A stretch of DNA of 64,000 nt, taken from Halomarinibacterium sp034670265. GTDB taxonomy: Bacteria; Bacteroidota; Bacteroidia; Flavobacteriales; Flavobacteriaceae. The DNA lies in contig JAXMNU010000006.1 in NCBI GenBank assembly GCA_034670265.1, positions 62,001 to 126,000 on the forward strand. Direction: 5' to 3'. Below, piece by piece: positions 16,029-23,868 of the stretch. Within the stretch, counting starts at the first letter, position 1. The number at the start of each line of letters is the position of its first letter. Position numbers and translations under genes: made by a program. The notes under the pieces were generated by a model, which saw only the letters and a program-made list of their open reading frames with translations, was not told the DNA's origin and did not search any database.

Positions 16029-18509
16029 ATGAAACATATTATACTCGCCACACTATCCATCCTTTTGTTTTCGTGTACTACTACTTCGGAAAAGCAAAAA
16101 ATTGATACCGCTTCTGAAACTGAAAAATACCCGCATGACTTTATGTTTATGCAACGAGCATATCCTACAGGACAAATAAAAACTGAAGCGTATAAAGAAG
16201 CCATTCAGTGGAAAAAACAACAAACTAGAAATGCTGGAGGTACTTGGGAATTTGTAGGTCCCACTAATATTGGAGGGCGTGTTACCGATATCGAAATTCC
16301 CATAGATCAACCACAGACGTATTACGTTGGAGCAGCTTCAGGAGGGATTTTTAAAACTGAAGATGCAGGTGTCACTTGGAATCCCATTTTTGACGAACAA
16401 GAAATGCTATCAATTGGCGATATTGAAATTTCAAAAAATGATACTGACCTTATTTGGGCAGGAACGGGTGAAGTAAACGCGGGAGGAGGTTCTCTTGCCT
16501 ACGATGGTGATGGTATTTACAAAAGTACAGATGGAGGCGCTACGTGGGAAGTAAAAGGGTTGCCAGATGTTGGAAGTATTAGTAAAATAGCATTGGATCC
16601 CAATGACGATAATACCATTTTTGTAGGAGGGATGGGACCTTTATTTAGAAATGATGCTAACCGTGGGGTTTATCGTTCAACCGACGGTGGTGATACTTGG
16701 GAACAAAAACTTTTTGTAAGTGATTCTACCGGAATCATTGATATGGCGATTCACCCAAGCAATGGAGATATTGTTTATGCAGCAAGTTGGGAACGTATCC
16801 GTCGTCCTCAATACCGTCAATATGGAGGTGAAACTTCCCGTTTGTATCGAAGTACCGATGGCGGTGAAAATTGGTCTGAATTAACCAATGGACTTCCTTC
16901 AAACCCCTCAGAAAAAGGAAGAATAAGCATCGATATTTCACAATCAAATCCTGATGTTTTATATGCTCGATATACTGATGCTGTTGGAAGTATTCAAGGT
17001 GTTTACAGAACAGATGATGGCGGGGATACTTGGACGACTATGAATGCAGCGCCTTTAAACAATGTTGGGTTTCATTGGTGGTTTAGAGGAATTGTGGTTG
17101 ATCCAACAGATGAAAACATTATCTATAATGTAGATTTTGTAGTACAAAAATCACTGGATGGAGGAGCTACTTGGAGTGATACTTTTGCTGATGTACACGT
17201 AGATCAACATGCCTTAGCCTTTAATGCAAATGTTCCTGGACAAGTATTGCTAGGTAATGACGGAGGATTTTATTCGAGTGCTAATAACGGGGATTCTTGG
17301 GTTAAGGATAATACGCTACCTATCACACAATTTTATCGAATGTATGTTGATCCTAACTTCGAAGATAAAGTTTATGGAGGTACACAGGATAACGGAACCA
17401 ACCGTACCTTAACGGGTAGTACAAATGATTGGGAACGGATATTTGGAGGTGATGGGTTTCAACCGCTTGTGGATGAAAATGATACAAATATTATTTACGC
17501 AGAATCTCAATATGGTAACATTGGTAAATCAATTAATGGTGGTGCTTCATTTAATGGTGCTACGAGTGGAATTTCTGGAGGTGATCGAAAGAATTGGGAT
17601 ACACCTATTACTTTCGCCCCTCAAGATTCTCAAATTTTATATACTGGAACACAACGAGTTTATAAAACGACTAACGCTGCTGGAAATTGGACTGCCATTA
17701 GCCCAGATTTAACCAACGGATCGGGAGGAGGAAACTTAACGTATGGTACTATTATATCAATAGATGTATCTCCTTTAAATTCAAATAAAATAATAGCAGG
17801 TACAGATGACGGAAATGTTTGGATTACCCAAGATGGCGGTACAAATTGGACAAATGTTTCTAGTACTTTACCAAATAGATGGGTGACCAAAGTTGAAGCA
17901 TCTAAAATAAATTCAAATAGATTTTACGTCACTTTTTCGGGCTATCGTTATGGAGCCGATGAGGGGCACGTGTATTTAGCTATGGATAACGGTAATACTT
18001 GGATGGATTTAAGTGCAACTCTACCTGACATTCCTGTAAATGATATTGTACAAGCAGATAACGGAAGGCTATATGTGGCTACTGATATTGGAGTATTTGG
18101 TTCTGCCAATGGAGGAACCTCTTGGGAAGCTATTAGTAGCGGAATGCCTAACGTAGTTGTTACAGATATGCACATTCATGAACCTTCAGGATATTTATAT
18201 GCTGCCACCTATGGACGATCTATTTATAAAATTGATTTGTCTCAAATTGTGTTAGGAACTGATTCTGAATTACTCAATGCTGAGCTAACAATCTTTCCAA
18301 ACCCAGCTTCAGATGTTGTAACTATTTCTACTTCAAAGAATTTAGACGGACAGATTTCTATTTATAATGAGTTGGGAAGGTTAGTTCTTTCGGAAGAAAT
18401 TTCAGGAACACAAAAAACACTTTCAGTCTCCAATTTACCCACAGGATTATATTTTGTTTCTGTTTCTTCAGAAAATAGAAAGATTACAAAGAAACTTATT
18501 ATCAAGTAA
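16029..18509 (+). CDS. Asp-box (VPS10/sortilin-like) beta-propeller lipoprotein with T9SS sorting domain
   Basis: This 826-residue exported protein begins with a signal ending in a lipobox-like LLFSC (Cys near residue 16). Two beta-propellers follow, marked by at least eight Asp-box turns of the form S-x-D-x-G-x-T-W (for example STDGGATWE, STDGGDTWE, TQDGGTNW). The last 75 residues form a type A T9SS sorting domain: FPNPASDVVTIS, then SIYNELGRLV, then LPTGLYFVSV and the basic end KKLIIK. Asp-box propellers occur in sialidases, xyloglucanases and sortilin-like proteins. Catalytic residues were not identified, so no enzyme name is given. A lipobox together with a T9SS domain is unusual. It precedes folC by 11 bases but is functionally unrelated to it. 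Confidence 0.88.
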   Translation: MKHIILATLSILLFSCTTTSEKQKIDTASETEKYPHDFMFMQRAYPTGQIKTEAYKEAIQWKKQQTRNAGGTWEFVGPTNIGGRVTDIEIPIDQPQTYYVGAASGGIFKTEDAGVTWNPIFDEQEMLSIGDIEISKNDTDLIWAGTGEVNAGGGSLAYDGDGIYKSTDGGATWEVKGLPDVGSISKIALDPNDDNTIFVGGMGPLFRNDANRGVYRSTDGGDTWEQKLFVSDSTGIIDMAIHPSNGDIVYAASWERIRRPQYRQYGGETSRLYRSTDGGENWSELTNGLPSNPSEKGRISIDISQSNPDVLYARYTDAVGSIQGVYRTDDGGDTWTTMNAAPLNNVGFHWWFRGIVVDPTDENIIYNVDFVVQKSLDGGATWSDTFADVHVDQHALAFNANVPGQVLLGNDGGFYSSANNGDSWVKDNTLPITQFYRMYVDPNFEDKVYGGTQDNGTNRTLTGSTNDWERIFGGDGFQPLVDENDTNIIYAESQYGNIGKSINGGASFNGATSGISGGDRKNWDTPITFAPQDSQILYTGTQRVYKTTNAAGNWTAISPDLTNGSGGGNLTYGTIISIDVSPLNSNKIIAGTDDGNVWITQDGGTNWTNVSSTLPNRWVTKVEASKINSNRFYVTFSGYRYGADEGHVYLAMDNGNTWMDLSATLPDIPVNDIVQADNGRLYVATDIGVFGSANGGTSWEAISSGMPNVVVTDMHIHEPSGYLYAATYGRSIYKIDLSQIVLGTDSELLNAELTIFPNPASDVVTISTSKNLDGQISIYNELGRLVLSEEISGTQKTLSVSNLPTGLYFVSVSSENRKITKKLIIK

Positions 18510-18520
18510 TCTAGTTCGTT

Positions 18521-19738
18521 ATGAACTATCAAGAAACGCTAGATTGGCTTTTTGTGCAACTACCCATGTATCAACGTGTGGGGCAAGCTGCATACAAAGC
18601 TAATTTGGATAATACGTTGCTACTTACAAACTATTTAAAGTATCCCGAAAAAGACTTTAAAAGTATACATGTGGCAGGAACTAACGGGAAAGGTTCCACG
18701 AGCCATATGTTAGCTTCTGTATTACAAGAAGCAGGGTATAAAGTGGGTTTATATACCTCACCTCATTTAAAAGATTTTAGGGAGCGAATTAAGGTCAATG
18801 GGGAGATGATTTCCAAACGAGCAGTTACTTCATTTATAAAAAAGCACAAACCTTTTTTTGAATTGCATCAACTTTCTTTTTTTGAAATGACTGTTGGATT
18901 GGCTTTTGATTATTTCAAAAAAGAAAAAGTAGATATTGCTGTTATTGAAGTAGGAATGGGTGGTAGGTTGGATAGCACTAATATTATTACTCCAGAAGTT
19001 TCAGTCATTACCAATATTGGCTGGGATCACACACAATTTTTAGGAGATACTTTAGAAAAGATTGCCGTTGAAAAAGGAGGAATTATAAAGCCAAATACTC
19101 CTCTTGTTATTGGCGAAACATTGCCCGAAACGAAACCTGTTTTTGAAGAGATTGCTTTAAAAAATACTGCTGAAATTGTTTTTGCTGAAAATAAAAGTTT
19201 TGATTTCTATCCTTCAGACTTAAAGGGGAGTTATCAAAAAATGAATCAAAAAACCGTTTTAACCACTTTAAAAGTGTTGAAACAAAAAGGATGGAAATTT
19301 TCTGAAAACCATATTAAAAAAGGGCTGAAAAATGTGGTGAAGAATACAGGGTTATTAGGGCGATGGCAAATTCTGAAAAAATCGCCTAAAGTGATATGCG
19401 ACACAGCGCATAATAAAGAAGGTTTAGTATTAACGATGACACAGTTACATACAGAAAAACACAAGAACCTTCATATTGTATTGGGTGTTGTGAGCGATAA
19501 AGACCTAAGCAAAGTATTACCGCTGTTTCCAAAAGAAGCAAAATATTATTTTTGCGAACCTAAAATCCCTAGGGCAATGTCTGTAGTTCAACTACAAAGG
19601 GAAGCAAAAGAATTCGGGTTGATTGGGGAACTCTTTTTAAGTGTTAAAAATGCTTACAAATGTGCGTTAAAACATGCTGAAAAAGAGGATGTTGTGTATG
19701 TGGGGGGGAGTACTTTTGTGGTAGCAGAAGTTTTATAG
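18521..19738 (+). CDS. folC: Bifunctional dihydrofolate/folylpolyglutamate synthase
   Basis: This 405-residue Mur-ligase-family enzyme adds Glu to dihydropteroate and to folates. The P-loop VAGTNGKGSTSHMLASVL lies near residue 50. The family motifs TSPHLKDFRERIKVNG and IEVGMGGRLDSTN follow. The central domain has NIGWDHTQFLGDT and the C-terminal domain CDTAHNKEG, all in the expected order. Length is slightly under the usual 410-430. It starts 11 bases after the Asp-box protein gene and is probably cotranscribed with it. It is followed by a tRNA with its own promoter. Confidence 0.96.
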   Translation: MNYQETLDWLFVQLPMYQRVGQAAYKANLDNTLLLTNYLKYPEKDFKSIHVAGTNGKGSTSHMLASVLQEAGYKVGLYTSPHLKDFRERIKVNGEMISKRAVTSFIKKHKPFFELHQLSFFEMTVGLAFDYFKKEKVDIAVIEVGMGGRLDSTNIITPEVSVITNIGWDHTQFLGDTLEKIAVEKGGIIKPNTPLVIGETLPETKPVFEEIALKNTAEIVFAENKSFDFYPSDLKGSYQKMNQKTVLTTLKVLKQKGWKFSENHIKKGLKNVVKNTGLLGRWQILKKSPKVICDTAHNKEGLVLTMTQLHTEKHKNLHIVLGVVSDKDLSKVLPLFPKEAKYYFCEPKIPRAMSVVQLQREAKEFGLIGELFLSVKNAYKCALKHAEKEDVVYVGGSTFVVAEVL

Positions 19739-19757
19739 TTTTTTTTGAAATAATTAT

Positions 19758-19787
19758 TTGCGGGTAATAAAAACTAACTTATATTTG
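19758..19787 (+). promoter_or_regulatory. Consensus promoter of tRNA-Val(TAC)
   Basis: TTG (19758-19760), a 19-base spacer and TATATTTG (19780-19787) match the Bacteroidota consensus exactly. The predicted transcript start is near 19794, about 9 bases before the mature tRNA. Confidence 0.85.
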
Positions 19788-19802
19788 CACCCGCAACTGT
19801 TA

Positions 19803-19877
19803 GGGCGCTTAGCTCAGTTGGTTCAGAGCACCTCGTTTACACCGAGGGGGTCGGGGGTTCGAATCCCTCAGCGCCCA
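19803..19877 (+). tRNA. tRNA-Val (anticodon TAC)
   Basis: This is a 75-base cloverleaf. The acceptor GGGCGCT pairs with AGCGCCC. The D-stem is GCTC/GAGC and the anticodon stem CCTCG/CGAGG. The loop TTTACAC gives anticodon TAC with normal T33. The T-arm is GGGGG-TTCGAAT-CCCTC and the discriminator is A. CCA is not encoded. It is followed by a terminator hairpin and has a perfect promoter. Confidence 0.96.
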
Positions 19878-19878
19878 C

Positions 19879-19909
19879 AAAAGGTTTCCAAATTTGGAAA
19901 CCTTTTTTT
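19879..19909 (+). terminator. Terminator after tRNA-Val(TAC)
   Basis: A near-perfect inverted repeat centred on GGTTTCC and GGAAACC ends in a run of seven T on plus and four A/T on the other side. It starts two bases after the tRNA. It can also serve the convergent DUF2805 gene, which ends at 19917. Confidence 0.85.
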
Positions 19910-19916
19910 GTACACT

Positions 19917-20207
19917 CTATTTTCGTTTCGAAATTTTGTTGTGGGTTATCTGTTTTTGCCTAGAGGATTTAAAGCGGGTTCCTTTTGGGTCCAAACTGCT
20001 TAACTTAGCGTGCTTCGTTTTTCTTCCTTGAACACGTTTTCGCCACATTTTAAAACTAGATTCTTTCATCTCACGGCGCATAAGTTCTATCACTTCTTGT
20101 TCATTTACATTAAATTGAAATGTAATTGCTTCAAAAGGTGTGCGGTCTTCCCAAGCCATTTCTATAATTCTGTCTATTTCTCGTTGTGTAAATTCTTTAG
20201 TATTCAT
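19917..20207 (-). CDS. DUF2805 / TIGR03643 family protein
   Basis: This 96-residue basic protein carries the family pattern FTQREIDRIIEMAWEDRTPF, then a helix EQEVIELMRREM, then KMWRKRV and a very basic tail ending KRK. The first 50 residues look like a helix-turn-helix, and the tail could bind nucleic acid, though no function is known to me. Its start overlaps the end of the photolyase gene by 11 bases, so the two are cotranscribed and probably coupled. The pairing suggests a role around DNA repair or light response, which is inference. Confidence 0.85.
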   Translation of the reverse strand: MNTKEFTQREIDRIIEMAWEDRTPFEAITFQFNVNEQEVIELMRREMKESSFKMWRKRVQGRKTKHAKLSSLDPKGTRFKSSRQKQITHNKISKRK

Positions 20208-21729
20208 TGGGATTTTCGATTATATGTTGTGCTCTCTTTTGATATTTCGTAAGCAAATCTTTATCCATTTTGTGGAGCATGCTAAGCATCATAGCCATTC
20301 TTTGATTGTCTTTAAAATGTTTTTCTTTTTCAGAAAGAAAGTTCCAGTACAAGGCATTAAAGGGACAAGCATCCTCTTCAGTCTTTTTGGAAACTTTATA
20401 GTGGCAGTCTTTGCAATAATTACTCATTTTATTAATATAACTTCCGCTAGAAACATAGGGTTTTGTAGCAATTATTCCACCATCTGCCCATTGACTCATT
20501 CCACGTGTATTTGTAATCTCGACCCATTGCAAAGCATCTATATAAATGCCTAAATACCATGCGTCAACTTCGTCAGGATTTGACTGGGTTAATAGGGCGT
20601 AATTTCCAGTTATCATAAGGCGTTGAATGTGATGCGCATAAGCATTTTCTAAGCTTTGTGAAATTGCCTTATTTAGACAATTCATTTTAGTGTCCCCCGT
20701 CCAATAAAAGTCGGGGAGGGGGTTGATACAATTGAGCTCATTTTTTGATTCGTACTCTGGCATTTCTTTCCAATACATTCCACGCATATACTCACGCCAA
20801 CCCAATATTTGCCTCACAAATCCTTCCACTTGTGAAATGTCTATTTCATCTCTGTTTTGTTGCCCTGATTCTATTACTTTATCAATTACCTCCTTTGGGG
20901 ATAGCATTTTGGTGTTTAATGAAAATGATAATCTACTGTGGAACAAATACTTTTCATTAGGGTCCATCGCATCCTGATAGTCTCCAAAGTAAATGAGCAG
21001 ATTATCACAAAAATGCTGAAGTAACTTTAATGACTCTTTCCTACTTGTTGGCCAAGGAAAGTTAGCATCATCTATTTCGCCAATAAAATTGATTTTCTCT
21101 TTTTTTATCAATGTAACTAATTCTGAAACATCCTTTTTAAAGTCTAAAACTTCTGGAATTGTAGGTTCTCCCTTCCATTTATTTCGATTCGATTTGTCAA
21201 AATTCCATTTCCCACCTTCTGGGTCCTTATCATTTGCCATTAGGATATGATGTTTCTTTCGCATATGGCGATAGAAATACTCCATAACTAGTTGCTTTTT
21301 TTCTTCAAAAAACTGGGCAAGTTCATCAGGTTTTGTATAAAAATGTTCGGTGTCAAAAGCTTCAGATGAAATATCTAGTTTGCTACAGAATTCTTTAAGC
21401 TGCTGGTCTAAACGATATTCATCGGGTAATAGACATTCGAATTTATCAATGGAATGTTTTTTTATAAGATAATTTAGATTTTCTGAAAGGTTTTGCGTGT
21501 TATCTTCATCATCTAATGTCCAATATTCAACGTTGTGCCCTTCATTTTTTAACTCTTCTGAAAAGTTCCGCATGGCACTAAAAAACCCAACTATCTTTTG
21601 AATGTGATGCGTTACATAATCTGTTTCTTGACGCATTTCGGCAATAAAATAGAGTACATTTTGATTTTTTCTTTTAAACCAGGAATGATTACTATTTAAT
21701 TGATCTCCCAAAATGAGTCGAAGTGTCAT
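20197..21729 (-). CDS. Cryptochrome/photolyase of the iron-sulfur (FeS-BCP / PhrB) type
   Basis: This 510-residue flavoprotein begins with the family's LRLILGDQLNSNHSWF and has the deoxyribodipyrimidine photolyase-related architecture: an alpha/beta antenna domain, a helical FAD domain and a C-terminal [4Fe-4S] cluster. The cysteines that could hold the cluster are in LNCINP, MNCLNK and the late YCKDCHYK with DACPFNALYW. Members characterised in other bacteria repair (6-4) photoproducts. Typical motifs QILGWREYMRGMYW and NYALLTQSNPDEVDAWYLGIY are present. Length is normal. The predicted promoter is TATGTTTG at 21765-21772, and DUF2805 overlaps downstream. Confidence 0.93.
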   Translation of the reverse strand: MTLRLILGDQLNSNHSWFKRKNQNVLYFIAEMRQETDYVTHHIQKIVGFFSAMRNFSEELKNEGHNVEYWTLDDEDNTQNLSENLNYLIKKHSIDKFECLLPDEYRLDQQLKEFCSKLDISSEAFDTEHFYTKPDELAQFFEEKKQLVMEYFYRHMRKKHHILMANDKDPEGGKWNFDKSNRNKWKGEPTIPEVLDFKKDVSELVTLIKKEKINFIGEIDDANFPWPTSRKESLKLLQHFCDNLLIYFGDYQDAMDPNEKYLFHSRLSFSLNTKMLSPKEVIDKVIESGQQNRDEIDISQVEGFVRQILGWREYMRGMYWKEMPEYESKNELNCINPLPDFYWTGDTKMNCLNKAISQSLENAYAHHIQRLMITGNYALLTQSNPDEVDAWYLGIYIDALQWVEITNTRGMSQWADGGIIATKPYVSSGSYINKMSNYCKDCHYKVSKKTEEDACPFNALYWNFLSEKEKHFKDNQRMAMMLSMLHKMDKDLLTKYQKRAQHIIENPNEY

Positions 21730-21764
21730 ACGAATTTTTTAATATTAGTTTTTATTATGTTTAG

Positions 21765-21772
21765 CAAACATA
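21765..21772 (-). promoter_or_regulatory. -7 promoter element of the photolyase-DUF2805 operon
   Basis: On the minus strand TATGTTTG matches TAnnTTTG and predicts a transcript start about 30 bases before the ATG at 21729. No -33 TTG is evident. Confidence 0.5.
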
Positions 21773-21811
21773 GTAAAAGATTAAACAGTAAGTTTTAATA
21801 TTATTATAAAA

Positions 21812-21842
21812 TTGTTCTCTTATTCCTAAAGTGTTATTTTTG
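21812..21842 (+). promoter_or_regulatory. Promoter of tRNA-Val(GAC)
   Basis: TTG (21812-21814), a 20-base spacer and TATTTTTG (21835-21842) fit the Bacteroidota consensus. The predicted start is about 6 bases before the tRNA. Confidence 0.75.
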
Positions 21843-21854
21843 AATCCTCTTTTT

Positions 21855-21929
21855 GGGTCATTAACTCAGTTGGTTCAGAGTGTCACGTCGACAACGTGGA
21901 AGTCACTGGTTCGAATCCAGTATGACCCA
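21855..21929 (+). tRNA. tRNA-Val (anticodon GAC), with C at position 33
   Basis: This is a 75-base cloverleaf. The acceptor GGGTCAT pairs with ATGACCC, and the D-stem is ACTC/GAGT. The anticodon stem TCACG pairs with CGTGG through one wobble pair. The T-arm is ACTGG-TTCGAAT-CCAGT and the discriminator is A, with CCA not encoded. The 7-base loop TCGACAA places GAC as anticodon, but position 33 is C instead of the near-universal T. Shifting the stem to restore T33 destroys its pairing, so GAC with C33 is the best reading. Confidence 0.85.
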
Positions 21930-21930
21930 C

Positions 21931-21960
21931 AAAAAAAGCCGCTTTAAAGCGGCTTTTTTT
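21931..21960. terminator. Bidirectional terminator between tRNA-Val(GAC) and the small envelope genes
   Basis: A perfect palindrome, AAAGCCGCTTTAAAGCGGCTTT, is flanked by A7 and T7 runs, so it works on both strands. It serves the tRNA on plus and the two small genes at 21976-22290 on minus. Confidence 0.9.
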
Positions 21961-21975
21961 ATTTAAGAGTTGTTT

Positions 21976-22119
21976 TTATTTATCTACAGCGTCTTCAATT
22001 TCATCGCCTACATCTTCTGCAGCATCTTCAATTTTTTCTCCTGTAGTTTTTTCTCTGCAACTTGTAAAAGCTGTTGCAGTAAATGTGAGTAACAAAAGTG
22101 CAAAAACTAATTTTTTCAT
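21976..22119 (-). CDS. Entericidin-like small lipoprotein
   Basis: This 47-residue protein is the translation of the frame starting at the ATG at 22119. It has a signal peptide, MKKLVFALLLLTFTATAFTS, with the lipobox Cys directly after it (residue 21). An acidic, amphipathic helix follows (GEKIEDAAEDVGDEIEDAVDK). The A-D-V-G-D-x-I-E pattern resembles entericidin-type lipoproteins and similar small flavobacterial stress lipoproteins. It lies 6 bases after the DUF1328-like gene on the same strand and is followed by a strong terminator, so the two form a mini-operon. Coding reality rests on the clear lipoprotein signal. Confidence 0.85.
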   Translation of the reverse strand: MKKLVFALLLLTFTATAFTSCREKTTGEKIEDAAEDVGDEIEDAVDK

Positions 22120-22125
22120 GATAGT

Positions 22126-22290
22126 TTATTTTGTGGTTAATAATCCTCTAATTAATGATAGTACAAAAAGCACTAAGAAAATATAAAAAAGAATTTTAGC
22201 AATTCCTGCAGCTCCAGCTGCGATACCTCCAAATCCGAAGATACCTGCAATGATGGCAATGATAATAAATGTGATTGTCCAGCGTAACAT
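22126..22290 (-). CDS. DUF1328-like small membrane protein
   Basis: This 54-residue protein is translated from the ATG at 22290. Two hydrophobic helices are separated by a Gly/Ala-rich turn: MLRWTITFIIIAIIAG, then FGFGGIAAGAAGIAKILF, then a second helix. It matches the YtjA/DUF1328 family of tiny membrane proteins often tied to envelope or osmotic stress. It is cotranscribed with the entericidin-like lipoprotein 6 bases downstream. A TACGTTTG element at 22385-22392 on the minus strand could be its promoter, with a leader of about 90 bases. Confidence 0.9.
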   Translation of the reverse strand: MLRWTITFIIIAIIAGIFGFGGIAAGAAGIAKILFYIFLVLFVLSLIRGLLTTK

Positions 22291-22384
22291 AATATTTAGG
22301 TTTTAAGTTAGTACTTCCACTTTAAATGAGTGGCTTAATGGTTTTTAATTAAAATCCTATTATTAATATACTTACTGAAATGGT

Positions 22385-22392
22385 CAAACGTA
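22385..22392 (-). promoter_or_regulatory. Possible promoter of the small envelope gene pair
   Basis: TACGTTTG on the minus strand matches TAnnTTTG and lies 95 bases before the DUF1328-like start. No clear -33 TTG is seen. The surrounding gap (22291-22505, AT-rich) holds nothing else I can identify. Confidence 0.4.
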
Positions 22393-22505
22393 TTTTATTA
22401 ACGGTATTTAACCCTTATAAAGAAATTTTATCGATAAATTATGTTAAATGGAAAACAGGTTTGTTAAAATTATTTTGATATTTTTCGAGACTTTAAACTA
22501 AATAA

Positions 22506-23777
22506 TTAAAGAAGTTCCAAAGTTCTTTCTAGTGCCATGCCTCGAGAACCTTTTATTAAAAGAAAACTATCTATGATGGGATTATTTTGAAGGTGATTTT
22601 TAAAATCTTCAAATGTTTCAAATTTCATAACGTGTGAAGAATTAGTCTTATAAAAGTTTTTGCCTACAAAAAATGCTTTTGCAAAAGCATATTCTTCCAC
22701 ATAATTAGCAATAGTTTGGTGCTCAAAATGGGCTTCACCTCCAAGCTCAAACATATCACCTAGGATAAGTACTTTGTTTTTTCCTTCAGAATTTTTGAAG
22801 TTAGTGAGGGCCGCCATCATACTGGTAGGATTTGCATTATAAGCATCCAAAATAATTTTGTTTCCGTTTTTCTCAATAATTTGAGATCGATTCATTTGTG
22901 GGGTATATGCCTCAAGTGCTTTTTTGATTTTGACTGCTAGAACTTTAAAATAATATCCAATAGCAATAGCTGCTGAAATGTTAGAAAAATTGTAAGCACC
23001 TATAAGTTGGGTTTGGATTTCAAGACCTTCGTAGGAAACTTTAAGTTTCTCTGAAGTTTCTTCCAGTTTTACTTGTATTTCACCCTCAGAGCTATTGAAA
23101 ACAATCCTATCCATAGTTTTGGTATGTTCTAATTGCTTTGAATCTTCACCATTAACAAACACCTTCTTATTGTTTTTATGCAAATACGTATATAATTCAG
23201 TTTTTCCCTTAATGACACCTTCAATACTCCCAAAACCTTCAAGATGTGCTTTACCAAAATTTGTAATGTATCCAAAATCTGGCTCTGCAATATTTGAAAG
23301 TAATTCAATTTCTCCAATATGATTGGCACCCATTTCAACGATTCCAATTTCAGTTTCAGAATTCATAGAAAGGAGCGTAAGAGGAACCCCAATATGGTTA
23401 TTAAGGTTTCCTTTTGTAGCAACACATTTATATTTTTCTGAAAGGACGGCATGGATTAATTCTTTAGTCGTTGTCTTACCATTACTGCCTGTAAGTGAAA
23501 TGATAGGAAGTTTTAAATAGTTACGATGATAGTTTGCTAATTCTTGAAGGGTTTGCAGCACATCTTTACAAAGCCACGTAGATTCACTTATTTGATATTT
23601 TTTGTCATCTATTACAGCAATGAGAGCTCCTTTTTGGATGGCGTCTTTAGCAAAGGTATTTCCATCAAAATTTTCTCCTTTTAAGGCAAAGAAAATGCAA
23701 TTAGGAGTTATTTTTCGTGTGTCTGTACAAACAGTACTACTTTTTAAAAATAGTTGGTGAAGTTGCGCAATATCCAA
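22506..23777 (-). CDS. murF: UDP-N-acetylmuramoyl-tripeptide--D-alanyl-D-alanine ligase
   Basis: This 423-residue cytosolic Mur ligase adds D-Ala-D-Ala to UDP-MurNAc-tripeptide, the last soluble step of peptidoglycan precursor synthesis. The N-terminal domain has TDTRKITPNCIFFALKGENFDG. The P-loop is ITLTGSNGKTTTKELI-like (SLTGSNGKTTTKE, near residue 100), followed by NLNNHIGVPLTLL and the GIVEMGANHIGEIE segment. The C-terminal domain has ILDAYNANPTSMMAAL and ILGDMFELG. The start is a TTG at 23777, because no ATG or GTG in frame lies upstream before the gldJ terminator region. It follows gldJ on the same strand but is separated by a terminator, so it probably has its own promoter. Confidence 0.96.
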   Translation of the reverse strand: MDIAQLHQLFLKSSTVCTDTRKITPNCIFFALKGENFDGNTFAKDAIQKGALIAVIDDKKYQISESTWLCKDVLQTLQELANYHRNYLKLPIISLTGSNGKTTTKELIHAVLSEKYKCVATKGNLNNHIGVPLTLLSMNSETEIGIVEMGANHIGEIELLSNIAEPDFGYITNFGKAHLEGFGSIEGVIKGKTELYTYLHKNNKKVFVNGEDSKQLEHTKTMDRIVFNSSEGEIQVKLEETSEKLKVSYEGLEIQTQLIGAYNFSNISAAIAIGYYFKVLAVKIKKALEAYTPQMNRSQIIEKNGNKIILDAYNANPTSMMAALTNFKNSEGKNKVLILGDMFELGGEAHFEHQTIANYVEEYAFAKAFFVGKNFYKTNSSHVMKFETFEDFKNHLQNNPIIDSFLLIKGSRGMALERTLELL

Positions 23778-23816
23778 TATTGAAAACCTTTAAATTTGAA
23801 AAATAAAGATACTAAA

Positions 23817-23846
23817 AAACCCTCCTAAATTATGATAGGAGGGTTT
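23817..23846 (-). terminator. Terminator of gldJ
   Basis: An 11-bp stem (AAACCCTCCTA with TAGGAGGGTTT) has an 8-base loop and is followed on the minus strand by T-rich sequence. It lies 22 bases past the gldJ stop. Confidence 0.88.
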
Positions 23847-23868
23847 CAATGTTGTTTTTTAGAAAGGA

